From an uncultured Muribaculaceae bacterium (GTDB taxonomy: Bacteria > Bacteroidota > Bacteroidia > Bacteroidales > Muribaculaceae), in contig CAJUKU010000019.1 in the NCBI GenBank assembly GCA_910587425.1, positions 1 through 35,125 of the forward strand: a DNA stretch of 35,125 nucleotides. The letters run 5' to 3'. The notes below the pieces were generated by a model. The model saw nothing but the letters and a program-made list of their open reading frames with translations. It did no database searches and was not told where the DNA came from. Numbering within the stretch: the first letter of the stretch is position 1; every line of letters starts with the position of its first letter. The position numbers were made by a program, and so were the translations under genes. Shown piece by piece: positions 7,624 to 15,028 of this stretch.

Positions 7624-7675
7624 AACACAGCCGAAGAAATCACCAATTTTAGCATGCAATTTCTCCGGTTGTGTT
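7624..7675 (-). terminator. Candidate hairpin after the HdeD-like gene
   Basis: Two 17-base arms (7624-7640 and 7659-7675) pair with one G-U and one mismatch around an 18-base loop, 35 bases after the stop at 7710. No clear T-run, so a terminator role is tentative. Confidence 0.35.
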
Positions 7676-7709
7676 TCACGTTTTTGTGCAACGGGTTATT
7701 TTGCAGTTG

Positions 7710-8273
7710 TCAACGCTCCCTGTCGTAGAGTGCCGGGCGCATGTCGTAGCTTACCATAGCTATCGAGAAGCCCCAGTAGATGAATGCGAGGGATGTGAGG
7801 AAACTTGTCATCATCATGTCCTGTACCCATCCTGCTTCGATGAAGAAGAAGCCAATGACCATCAGCAATATGCCATTTACAAGATAAAGCCACCAGTAGC
7901 GGCGCTGACGCTGGCTGACGGAACTTATGATGGCGCTTATGCCCCAGAACAGGAAAACGATGGCTATGAAGTATGGGAATACGGCTTCCGAGAGGACTAT
8001 GCTGCGCACGAGCATGAATCCGATAAAGAGGTCGATCACTCCTCCGGTGAGCCACCATCCCCATCCGCGCGGGTGGTCAGGTCCGGCGGCAACACAGAGC
8101 TGCACGATGCCGGCGAGAACAAGCATCCATCCGAAAATCTGTGAAGATACGGCATAACCGGCTACCGGCCACAGCCAATAGGCGAATCCGCATAGAACCA
8201 TGAGGATGCCAACAACGAGTACAACCCACCAATAGCGGGATACACCCCAAAAATTGAGTTTTGACGATTTCAT
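7710..8273 (-). CDS. HdeD/DUF308-family membrane protein
   Basis: 187 residues from the ATG at 8273; an in-frame TTG 6 bases earlier is less likely. Six hydrophobic segments are visible in three hairpins: WWVVLVVGILMVLCGFAYWL, the pair around GWMLVLAGIVQL, GWWLTGGVIDLFIGFMLV, PYFIAIVFLFWGISAI, WWLYLVNGILLMVIGFFF and MMTSFLTSLAFIYWGFSIA. This duplicated two-helix pattern with G-I-hydrophobic motifs is typical of DUF308 (HdeD). In enterobacteria HdeD is linked to acid resistance; in Bacteroidales the role is unknown. It seems monocistronic, with no clear promoter box in the AT-rich upstream DNA. Confidence 0.8.
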   Translation of the reverse strand: MKSSKLNFWGVSRYWWVVLVVGILMVLCGFAYWLWPVAGYAVSSQIFGWMLVLAGIVQLCVAAGPDHPRGWGWWLTGGVIDLFIGFMLVRSIVLSEAVFPYFIAIVFLFWGISAIISSVSQRQRRYWWLYLVNGILLMVIGFFFIEAGWVQDMMMTSFLTSLAFIYWGFSIAMVSYDMRPALYDRER

Positions 8274-8358
8274 AATCAATGTGTTTATATGTTATATACT
8301 TATAACAAGGTTGGTAATGAATTGTTTTCTCTGAATCCTGAGAGGGCAGTGCAAATTA

Positions 8359-8395
8359 CGGAGGTAGGCTGCGCTGCGCTCGCGGCATACCTCCG
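8359..8395. repeat. Palindromic REP-like intergenic element
   Basis: Arms CGGAGGTA (8359-8366) and TACCTCCG (8388-8395) continue after one mismatch into a further 6 pairs including one G-U, with a 7-base loop. It sits in the long gap between the M16 protease and HdeD-like genes. Its GC-rich composition and position resemble dispersed palindromic repeats. Confidence 0.5.
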
Positions 8396-8443
8396 CCCCT
8401 ACAAGCTCCGCCTCTAAGGGCTGCTATGGAGTGAAATTGCTGC

Positions 8444-8497
8444 TAAGGCAAATAGGGCAGATAGGGCAAATAGGGGAGATAGGGCTAGTAAGAGGGA
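8444..8497 (+). repeat. 9-bp tandem repeat, site B
   Basis: Units TAAGGCAAA, TAGGGCAGA, TAGGGCAAA, TAGGGGAGA, TAGGGCTAG, TAAGAGGGA in exact 9-base register. Lies beyond the hairpin that follows the M16 protease gene, the same arrangement as site A. Confidence 0.8.
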
Positions 8498-8513
8498 TGG
8501 GAGGAATATGAAA

Positions 8514-8544
8514 GCGGGTGTGCCAGATTGGTTGGCACACCCGC
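8514..8544 (-). terminator. Hairpin downstream of the M16 protease gene
   Basis: A perfect 12-bp stem GCGGGTGTGCCA with a 7-base loop, about 100 bases past the stop at 8646. No T-run on the minus strand. Confidence 0.5.
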
Positions 8545-8554
8545 TGTTATTGTG

Positions 8555-8606
8555 GTCTTTTCAGATAGACTTTTGTTATAGTCTTTTCTGATGGACTTTT
8601 GTTGTG
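8555..8606. repeat. Two imperfect 26-bp tandem copies
   Basis: 8555-8580 and 8581-8606 both read GTCTTTTCnGATnGACTTTTGTTnTn. A third degenerate copy may follow. They lie between the M16 stop codon and its hairpin, so they would be in the 3' untranslated region. The whole gap 8274-8645 holds this repeat, a hairpin, the 9-bp array and the palindrome, and no gene. Confidence 0.65.
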
Positions 8607-8645
8607 GTCGTTTTCAGCTATTGTTGTGGCTGAGGGGGGAGAGGG

Positions 8646-11462
8646 TCATTCGGCAGGGCGGAGGATGACGGTGCGGTAGTTGTTCTGACGGAGTGCCTCG
8701 GCGAGGAGTGCCTTTACATCGTCGGCGGTGATGGCGTTGATCACTTCCACGTCGCCGTTGAATGTGTCGATGCCGTCGCGGCTCCAGCCGGTGATGGCGC
8801 TCAGCCAGTTGCCGTTGCGCTCCTTGCCCTCGGTGAGCGACTTGACCATGTACTCCTTGACCATGGCAAGCTCTTCGGGGGTGATGTTGCGTGTGAGGTC
8901 TTCCATCTGCTCGCGGATGATGGTGAGGACTTTGTCCTGCATCTCCGGTTTCATGGGGAATGCTGTCTGGAGTGTGAACGACTGGGGTGTGAGTCGTGCG
9001 AGCGATGCGGATGCCCCGATCGAGTAGACGGCGCCTTCTTTTTCGCGCACTATGTCATTGAGACGGCGTGAGAGGAGCTGTCCGGCTATTGATGCCACTT
9101 TCTGATTCTTGGCGGTGAAGGGTATCTCAGCCCAGTCGAGCACCATGGCGTAGGTCTGCGGTGTCTGCATGGGTGTGGAGTAGACGTCGGTAGCTGATCC
9201 GCTCTTGATCAGGAAGTCGGGATCGACCGCAGGATTTTTGACAACCGCCGCGGGATCGGAGGGGAGTGTGGCGATGTACTGCTCGACGAGCGGGCGGAGT
9301 GAGTCGACATTCAGATTGCCGACGAATACAAAGGTGAAGTCGGCGGCATTGGCTGTCATTGCGCGTGAGATCTCTATGATCTGATCGCGGTCAGCTTTCT
9401 CGACAAGCTCGGATGTGAGCTGGCGCACACGGGGTGAACCGAAGAGGCTCTCAGTAACCTTGCTGCTGAAGATGAATGTGGGGTCGGATTCCTGGTTGTG
9501 GAGAAGTCCGATGTAGGATTTCTGCAGTGCCTCAAATTCTTCGGGTGTGAAGTTGGGCTGGGTGAAATTCATGTAGATCAGCTCCATGAGTGTGGGAAGA
9601 TCCTTGGGTGTGGTGTTTCCGCTTACGGAGCGTGAGTCGTCGGACCAGCTGAGACGCACACCTGCCTGTTTTCCGGCGAGGTACTTCTGGAGATCCATGT
9701 TGGTGTATGTGCCGAGACCAGCCTGGGAGAGAGCGTTGCCCATGAATGCGATGCTGGGGGTATAGTCAACGCCGAAGCGTGAATAGCCGCCGTTGGCAAC
9801 CGCTCCGAACAGTATCTCGTCGTCCTTGAACTGTGTGGGCTTGACTATCACGTGGGCACCGTTGGAGAGTGTCCATTCGGTAGCGTCCCAGATGTCGCTG
9901 TGTGATATGGCGATAATCTTGCCGGGGGTGGGAAGAGCGGGGATGAGGGGTTCATCCTTGACCTCGTCGACGAAGGGTTCGATGGTCTCACCGTCGACAG
10001 CGGCGAGTGCCTCCGCGAAATCATTGTCGGTGGGATATTTGATGCCTTCCTTTTCGGGGAGGAGTGCCATGAGCACGCGGTTGTCGGCAGAGATGAGCTG
10101 CGTCATGACGGCGTTGATCTGCTGCACCGGTATGGCGTTGGTGATCATCTGCTCAAGCTTATACTCGGTCTCGATGTCAGGTATAGGCTCGTTGAAGAGG
10201 AAGTTGTCGACGTACTGGTTGACGAAGCTTACCGACTCGCGCTGGCGGCGGTTGTTGTAGGCGCGTTCGGCGCGTGAGAGATATTCATTGCGTGCACGCT
10301 CGTATTCGGAGGGGGTGAATCCACCGCGTACGGCACGGAGCAGTTCGCGGTAGGTGGCGGCGATGGCTGTGGGCAGGTCGCCGTCCTTGGCGAGCGCCAT
10401 AAGATTTAGGGCGTCCTTGGTGTGAGCCACGAAGAAGTTGCCAAAATCAGCCTGTGCGAATGCGAAGGGAGCGTCGGGGCGCGATGAGATGTCGGCGAGA
10501 CGTGTGTTGAGCATGTCGGCGATCATGGACTGTATGTAGTCCTGGATGTAATAGAGCTGTGTGTTCTTGAGTGAGTCGGGGAATGCCTCGCTCTTGAACA
10601 TGAGCTGCACGATGGCGTTGCTCTGCTCAGGGTCGTGGCCGATGGCGTAGATAGTTCCCTCGTTGTCGCTGACGGGGAAGTAGACGCGCTCGGCGGGATC
10701 AGCGGGCATCTCTATGTCGGCAAACATCTCCTTGATCTTGGCTTCGATGCGGTCGACGTCGATGTCGCCGACAACGATAATGCCCTGGAGGTCGGGTCGG
10801 TACCATTTCTCATAGTAGTCGCGGAGTGCCTGGTGGGGGAAGTTGTCGACCACATCCATGGTTCCGATGGGGAGACGGTCGCCGTATTTGTCGCCGTTGT
10901 AGATGACCGGCAGGAGGCGCTCGAGTATGCGCATCTGTCCGACGTTGGAGCGTCGCCATTCCTCATGTATCACGGCGCGCTCGGCATCGATCTCCTCGGG
11001 GAGGAGGAGCAGGTCGTTAGCCCAGTCGTGGAGTACGAGGAGACAGCTGTCCTGCACACCCTGCCGGGCGACTGGAACGTTGCTGATGTTGTAGACGGTA
11101 CGGTCGAAGTCGGTATAGGCGTTGAGGTTAGCTCCGAACTTTACGCCTACGGACTCGAGGTAGTTGATGAGGTTCTTGTCGGGGAAGTTGGTGGTGCCGT
11201 TGAAGCACATGTGCTCGAGGAAGTGGGCAAGTCCACGCTGGTTGTCCTCCTCCTGCATAGATCCTACTTTCTGCGCGATGTAGAAATCAGCCTGTCCCTT
11301 AGGATACTCGTTGTGACGGATGTAGTAGGTCAGCCCATTGTCAAGGCGTCCGATCCTGACATCCGGATCGACCGGCAGCTGAGGTATCTGCTGTGCCTTG
11401 ACTGCCGACGGCAGCATAGCCACGACAAGTGCGGCAAGCGCCATGCGGATTGAAAATCTCAT
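8646..11462 (-). CDS. M16 (pitrilysin/insulinase-like) zinc metalloprotease
   Basis: 938 residues with a signal peptide (cleavage after VKA, about residue 23). The inverted zinc motif HFLEH is at 80-84 and the third ligand is Glu161, exactly 76 residues on, as in active pitrilysins (HxxEHx76E). The length fits two tandem M16 halves: the N-terminal catalytic domain, and a second half with the typical R/Y substrate-clamp region near the C-terminus (a segment with SRRLNDIVREKEGAVYSIGA). Bacteroidetes homologues are periplasmic and degrade peptides; substrate unknown here. It is preceded by a TAnnTTTG box and separated from its neighbours by repeat-bearing gaps, so it is probably transcribed alone. 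Confidence 0.92.
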   Translation of the reverse strand: MRFSIRMALAALVVAMLPSAVKAQQIPQLPVDPDVRIGRLDNGLTYYIRHNEYPKGQADFYIAQKVGSMQEEDNQRGLAHFLEHMCFNGTTNFPDKNLINYLESVGVKFGANLNAYTDFDRTVYNISNVPVARQGVQDSCLLVLHDWANDLLLLPEEIDAERAVIHEEWRRSNVGQMRILERLLPVIYNGDKYGDRLPIGTMDVVDNFPHQALRDYYEKWYRPDLQGIIVVGDIDVDRIEAKIKEMFADIEMPADPAERVYFPVSDNEGTIYAIGHDPEQSNAIVQLMFKSEAFPDSLKNTQLYYIQDYIQSMIADMLNTRLADISSRPDAPFAFAQADFGNFFVAHTKDALNLMALAKDGDLPTAIAATYRELLRAVRGGFTPSEYERARNEYLSRAERAYNNRRQRESVSFVNQYVDNFLFNEPIPDIETEYKLEQMITNAIPVQQINAVMTQLISADNRVLMALLPEKEGIKYPTDNDFAEALAAVDGETIEPFVDEVKDEPLIPALPTPGKIIAISHSDIWDATEWTLSNGAHVIVKPTQFKDDEILFGAVANGGYSRFGVDYTPSIAFMGNALSQAGLGTYTNMDLQKYLAGKQAGVRLSWSDDSRSVSGNTTPKDLPTLMELIYMNFTQPNFTPEEFEALQKSYIGLLHNQESDPTFIFSSKVTESLFGSPRVRQLTSELVEKADRDQIIEISRAMTANAADFTFVFVGNLNVDSLRPLVEQYIATLPSDPAAVVKNPAVDPDFLIKSGSATDVYSTPMQTPQTYAMVLDWAEIPFTAKNQKVASIAGQLLSRRLNDIVREKEGAVYSIGASASLARLTPQSFTLQTAFPMKPEMQDKVLTIIREQMEDLTRNITPEELAMVKEYMVKSLTEGKERNGNWLSAITGWSRDGIDTFNGDVEVINAITADDVKALLAEALRQNNYRTVILRPAE

Positions 11463-11506
11463 AAATGTTAAGTGTAAGTATTGTCTGTGTTTTAGTTCAT
11501 CAGACG

Positions 11507-11514
11507 CAAAAGTA
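11507..11514 (-). promoter_or_regulatory. -7 promoter box (TACTTTTG) of the M16 protease gene
   Basis: Exact TAnnTTTG match on the minus strand, 45 bases before the ATG at 11462. No clear -33 TTTG. Confidence 0.45.
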
Positions 11515-11551
11515 AGGAAAAAATTTCAGGTGAGGGTAAAAAAAAGGAAAA

Positions 11552-11608
11552 TAGGGCTTATAGGGTGGCAGATAGGGTAAATAAGGCTAATGGGACGAAT
11601 AGGAGGAT
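11552..11608 (+). repeat. 9-bp tandem repeat, site C
   Basis: Units TAGGGCTTA, a 12-base variant TAGGGTGGCAGA, TAGGGTAAA, TAAGGCTAA, TGGGACGAA and TAGGAGGAT. The last base is shared with the stop codon of the PCMD gene. It fills the gap between that gene and the M16 promoter. Confidence 0.65.
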
Positions 11609-12570
11609 CACAGGAGGAAGCCGACGTTGTCGATATAGAGTGTGAGTCCTTCGGTGCCGACGTAGGGTTCTCCGTTGCCGGAACTGAACATGACGATGAC
11701 ATGGGTAGGCGTGGCGTCGGGTGAGTCCCATCCTTCCTCAGGCACGGGCACGAGTTTGCCGCGGGAGTTGCGGGCGTAGTATGAGTTCTCACCGTTGCGC
11801 AGCGGGAGCCAGTTGAGGGAAGGATCGGAGGATACGTTGCCGTATTTCAGGGGGATTGTATGACCGTTTTTCCATGCAGATCCGTTTTTGAACAGTTCGC
11901 CACCGGTGGCGATGCGCTTGGCGTGAAGATTTCCATCGGCATCTTCCCACCGGCGTTGAAGAAGGATGAATATGACGGCGTTGTCGCGCCCCTGCAGGGT
12001 CTTGCGGCTGCCGAATCCGGTGGACTTCACGCGGGTGTCGGTCTGTGGCATGTCGACCATGTAGTCGAGCTGCAGTGCCTTCGGGCGTTTCTTATATGGT
12101 ATGCCCATCTCCATCTTTGCGTAGGGGTTCTTGGTGCTCGATATCGGCTCGACCATTTCGCCGAGAAACATAGAGCCAGCCACCATGACGTTCATGTTGA
12201 TGAGTCCGAGCACCTTGACATTCTCCATCTGTGTGCAGAGCTTGGCGGCGGTGTCGCCGGGGCGGCGCTGGTAGGGGTAGACGGCGTTGGAGGCTTTGGT
12301 GACCCCAGATACGCGTGCGTAGACGTTGCTGGTAGCCCATGGGGATCCTCCGAGGTTGCGGTAAGGCTGATTCTCGGTGATGGTGGTCGTCGGTCCGACT
12401 TCATAGACTTTCTTCTGGTGTCCGCCGATGACGACGGATTCGGTTATAGTGCGTGTGACCCATTGCTCAAAGTCGCCGTAACGGATTTTGTCGACGGTCT
12501 GTGCGTAAGCCGTATCAGTAGCGGCGAGGGCTATGAGCAAGTATATGAAATAGTTGAGCTGACGTGTCAT
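11608..12570 (-). CDS. PCMD-domain (putative carbohydrate metabolism) secreted protein
   Basis: 320 residues from MTRQLNYFIYLLIALAATD. A longer in-frame start at 12618 is excluded because it lies upstream of the predicted transcription start near 12609. A signal peptide ends at AYA, and the mature protein begins QTVDKIRYGDFEQW. The layout is that of the Bacteroidales PCMD family: an N-terminal YGDFEQWxxR segment, a GSPWATSN stretch, internal beta strands, and a C-terminal jelly-roll-like end with VIVMFSSGNGEPYVG and LYIDNVGF. Sugar binding is assumed for the family from structural resemblance, not shown by catalytic residues. Its stop abuts 9-bp repeat site C. Confidence 0.75.
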   Translation of the reverse strand: MTRQLNYFIYLLIALAATDTAYAQTVDKIRYGDFEQWVTRTITESVVIGGHQKKVYEVGPTTTITENQPYRNLGGSPWATSNVYARVSGVTKASNAVYPYQRRPGDTAAKLCTQMENVKVLGLINMNVMVAGSMFLGEMVEPISSTKNPYAKMEMGIPYKKRPKALQLDYMVDMPQTDTRVKSTGFGSRKTLQGRDNAVIFILLQRRWEDADGNLHAKRIATGGELFKNGSAWKNGHTIPLKYGNVSSDPSLNWLPLRNGENSYYARNSRGKLVPVPEEGWDSPDATPTHVIVMFSSGNGEPYVGTEGLTLYIDNVGFLL

Positions 12571-12615
12571 GTTTATGTGTTTTGTGTGTGGCGATGTGTC
12601 GTCACAAATGGGTTG

Positions 12616-12623
12616 CAAAAGTA
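12616..12623 (-). promoter_or_regulatory. -7 promoter box (TACTTTTG) of the PCMD gene
   Basis: Exact TAnnTTTG match on the minus strand, 46 bases before the chosen ATG at 12570. It decides the start codon, since the alternative ATG at 12618 lies within the box. Confidence 0.5.
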
Positions 12624-12694
12624 GTTATTATTTCTGATGTCTGTGACATGTGTCGAACTATAAGCCAATGAAACCGCCATACGGACCAAATGTG

Positions 12695-13588
12695 TCAGAA
12701 CCGGTAGGTAAGTGTGAGTCCCATCTCCATGCCGTCGCGTCCGGGGAGCACCCAGCTTGATCCGGAGAGTCCTTCGCCACAACGCTTGGCGCTGCGGCGT
12801 GCGACGCTGCGCTGTGTGCCGCGGAAGTATCCGACGAGTTCGTTGACCGGGTCACAGAAGAATGCGGCAATGTAGCCGAGCACCGGTGAGCCGAAGAGGC
12901 GGTAGCCGTTGTTGACGATGCTGCGTTTGGCGAGATAGAAGCCTTCGCCCATGAGTGATCCGACGACGGGGGTTATGACGAGATCCTGTACGGAGGGTAT
13001 CTCGTTGAATGCCTCGAAACCGTACTCCCAGAAGAATGTGGAGATACAGAAACTGTAGAGGAATGATCCCCAGCAGTTGAATCCGCAGCTGCGCGCGCTC
13101 ATGTAGTATGCCGCTCCTCCGTAGGGGTGGAGGATGAAGTTGAAGATGAATTTGTCACCATCCCAGACGGGACCTTCTTTGATGTGGCGGATATAGCGCT
13201 TGAATAGTGGCGTCTTGCCATTCTCGGCGCGGTTCCAGGCTGTGGATTCCTCAGGCAGGCATTCGAGTATAAGGAGTGTCGATACGCCTCCGCCGACGAG
13301 TACGCCGGTATTGATCCATAGCTGTTTCCAGTCAGGCAGGCTGAGAGTGCGTGAGTAGGGGAAGTCGTACAGGCTGAGCTTTACGGCGGGTTTGAATTTG
13401 CCGAGTGTGAGCTGCGGCGCGGGTATTGAGGTGATGGATTTCCGTATGTCGGGTGAAGGGATGTTCAGCCTCTGTTCCCCTATGGGGAGCGGGTCGAGTG
13501 CTACTGCGGCTGAGTCGGTAGCTTTCGCGCCGAGAGCCCCGAACAGCATCGCGCCCGTAACCAGAAGCATGTGAAATGTTGCTCTCAT
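12695..13588 (-). CDS. DUF3943 family protein, envelope-associated
   Basis: 297 residues with a signal peptide (MRATFHMLLVTGAMLFGALGAKA). The central region is typical of DUF3943: FNFILHPYGGAAYYMSARSCGF, then WGSFLYSFCISTFFWEYGFEAFNEIPSVQDLVITPVVGSLMGE. The many glycines and hydrophobic stretches suggest membrane association, and the C-terminus MGLTLTYRF ends in Phe, compatible with an outer-membrane barrel. Molecular function of the family is unknown. It is transcribed divergently from the Omp85-like/EptA pair; the shared 216-base gap carries an 11-bp direct repeat, so the two units might be co-regulated. Confidence 0.75.
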   Translation of the reverse strand: MRATFHMLLVTGAMLFGALGAKATDSAAVALDPLPIGEQRLNIPSPDIRKSITSIPAPQLTLGKFKPAVKLSLYDFPYSRTLSLPDWKQLWINTGVLVGGGVSTLLILECLPEESTAWNRAENGKTPLFKRYIRHIKEGPVWDGDKFIFNFILHPYGGAAYYMSARSCGFNCWGSFLYSFCISTFFWEYGFEAFNEIPSVQDLVITPVVGSLMGEGFYLAKRSIVNNGYRLFGSPVLGYIAAFFCDPVNELVGYFRGTQRSVARRSAKRCGEGLSGSSWVLPGRDGMEMGLTLTYRF

Positions 13589-13635
13589 AATAAGTGATGT
13601 GTTTATAGTTGAACGTATCGTTGTGATGTATTATT

Positions 13636-13660
13636 GTAACACGTTTGTAACACGTTTGTA
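13636..13660. repeat. Two-and-a-third copies of an 11-bp direct repeat (GTAACACGTTT)
   Basis: GTAACACGTTT at 13636-13646 and 13647-13657, followed by GTA. It lies in the divergent intergenic region and one turn-length spacing suggests an operator, or an ECF-type TGTAAC element; neither is proven. Confidence 0.45.
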
Positions 13661-13779
13661 TCTCTATGGCGAGCGAAATATGTGTGAAAAACTGTTTAAA
13701 AGGGGGTAAAAACGCCGTATATTCAAGCAGTGTAGATAAAATGGCGAATGCGGAAAAGGATAGTATGCCGACAATTGAG

Positions 13780-13787
13780 TAATTTTG
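13780..13787 (+). promoter_or_regulatory. -7 promoter box (TAATTTTG) of the Omp85-like/EptA operon
   Basis: Exact TAnnTTTG match on the plus strand, start of transcription predicted near 13794. This rules out the longest reading frame start at 13748. Confidence 0.4.
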
Positions 13788-13804
13788 CCGGCGTAATGAA
13801 CAAC

Positions 13805-15028
13805 ATGAGAATCAATATACCCTGTCGGTTGTCGATGTATTTGCGGGCAGTGATTGTTGTGTGCGTTGCGTTTCTGTCGGTGATGACAGCAGGAGCGACG
13901 ATTGCACAGGATTCAGTGCGCGGAAGGCAAAGGGTGGCGCTCCATGTGGAGGAGCCAGCTGACACGACTGCACCGGAGCACAACATATTCAAGCGCATCA
14001 TAGCTTACTTCGATGATGCCAACAAGCCGAAAAGCAACAAGCGGTTTGATGTGAGCTTTATCGGTGGTCCGCACTTTTCGTCGGACACGAAGCTCGGACT
14101 CGGTCTTGTGGCTGCGGGCAATTACCGTCATGACAGGTCGGATACGCTGACGATACCGTCGAATGTGTCGCTCTATGGCGATGTGTCCACCGTGGGGTTC
14201 TATCTGTTAGGACTGCGCGGCACGCATCTGTTTCCTCACGACCGCTACAGGATAGAGTATAATCTCTATTTCTATTCCTTTCCGACGAATTTCTGGGGTA
14301 TAGGATATGAGATGGGTAAGAACGATGAAAACAAGTCGAAGTTCAAGCAGTTCTGTTTCAAAGGTTCGGTGTGGGGTTTGAAGCAGTTTGCACCGGGACT
14401 GTTTGCCGGCGTGGGTGCCGAGTACAACCGTATAGAGGCGCACAAGGTGGTTAATCCCGAACTTTGGGAAGGTGAGGCAATGCGTACGAACACTACAGGC
14501 TTAGGAGTCAAGATACAATACGATACACGCGACAGCCATACGGAACCTTACAGCGGATGGCTTACATCGGTAGAGCAGAAGTTCTGTCCCGGATTTCTGG
14601 GGAATAAGTATGCTTTCAGTTTCACAGCTGTGCGTGCGTCGCATTACCGCAAGGTGTGGAAAGGGGGTATTCTCGCGGGGCTCGTGAACGGGCGTTTCGC
14701 ATACGGCGATGTGCCGTGGGGGATGCTGTCGACGTTCAGCAGTTCAAGCGGTATGCGCGGCTATTACGAGGGTCGCTACCGTGACAAATGTGAGGTGGAT
14801 CTGACGCTTGAGTTGCGGCAGCATATCTGGCACCGCATAGGTGCAGTCGCCTGGGTGGGTGCGGGGACAGTAGCACCTTCGTTGGGCGAGATGCGTTGGC
14901 GCAAGGTGCTGCCTTGTGTCGGCGTAGGCTACCGTTGGGAGTTCAAGAAGCGCTGCAATGTGCGGCTGGATTTCGGTATAGGGAGAGGTGAGACCTCTTT
15001 CATGTTCAATATCAATGAAGCATTCTAA
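13805..15028 (+). CDS. Omp85/BamA-TamA-type outer-membrane beta-barrel without POTRA domains
   Basis: About 407 residues from the ATG at 13805; ATGs at 13796 and 13835 are alternatives, the last giving a compact signal peptide (MYLRAVIVVCVAFLSVMTAG). After a short linker, the region from about residue 75 has the surface-antigen barrel pattern: FIGGPHFSSDTKLGLGLVA, FPTNFWGIGYE, and YDTRDSHTEPYSGW, the typical DTRD strand of the family. The C-terminus ends in ..SFMFNINEAF with a terminal Phe. No POTRA repeats precede the barrel, unlike BamA (~800 residues), so it is a stand-alone barrel of unknown role, perhaps lipid or protein handling. Its last 14 bases overlap the EptA-like gene. Confidence 0.75.
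   Translation: MRINIPCRLSMYLRAVIVVCVAFLSVMTAGATIAQDSVRGRQRVALHVEEPADTTAPEHNIFKRIIAYFDDANKPKSNKRFDVSFIGGPHFSSDTKLGLGLVAAGNYRHDRSDTLTIPSNVSLYGDVSTVGFYLLGLRGTHLFPHDRYRIEYNLYFYSFPTNFWGIGYEMGKNDENKSKFKQFCFKGSVWGLKQFAPGLFAGVGAEYNRIEAHKVVNPELWEGEAMRTNTTGLGVKIQYDTRDSHTEPYSGWLTSVEQKFCPGFLGNKYAFSFTAVRASHYRKVWKGGILAGLVNGRFAYGDVPWGMLSTFSSSSGMRGYYEGRYRDKCEVDLTLELRQHIWHRIGAVAWVGAGTVAPSLGEMRWRKVLPCVGVGYRWEFKKRCNVRLDFGIGRGETSFMFNINEAF

Noticed and set aside
4681..8497. CRISPR array from the regular short repeats
   Set aside because: Units are 9 bases and contiguous, with no spacers and no cas genes.
10635..11453. 272-codon plus-strand frame inside the M16 protease gene
   Set aside because: Shadow of a well-supported protease. 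The antisense product is Val/Asp-rich low-complexity sequence without motifs.
11860..12624. 254-codon plus-strand frame opposite the PCMD gene
   Set aside because: The minus-strand gene has a signal peptide, family motifs and promoter; the plus frame has none.
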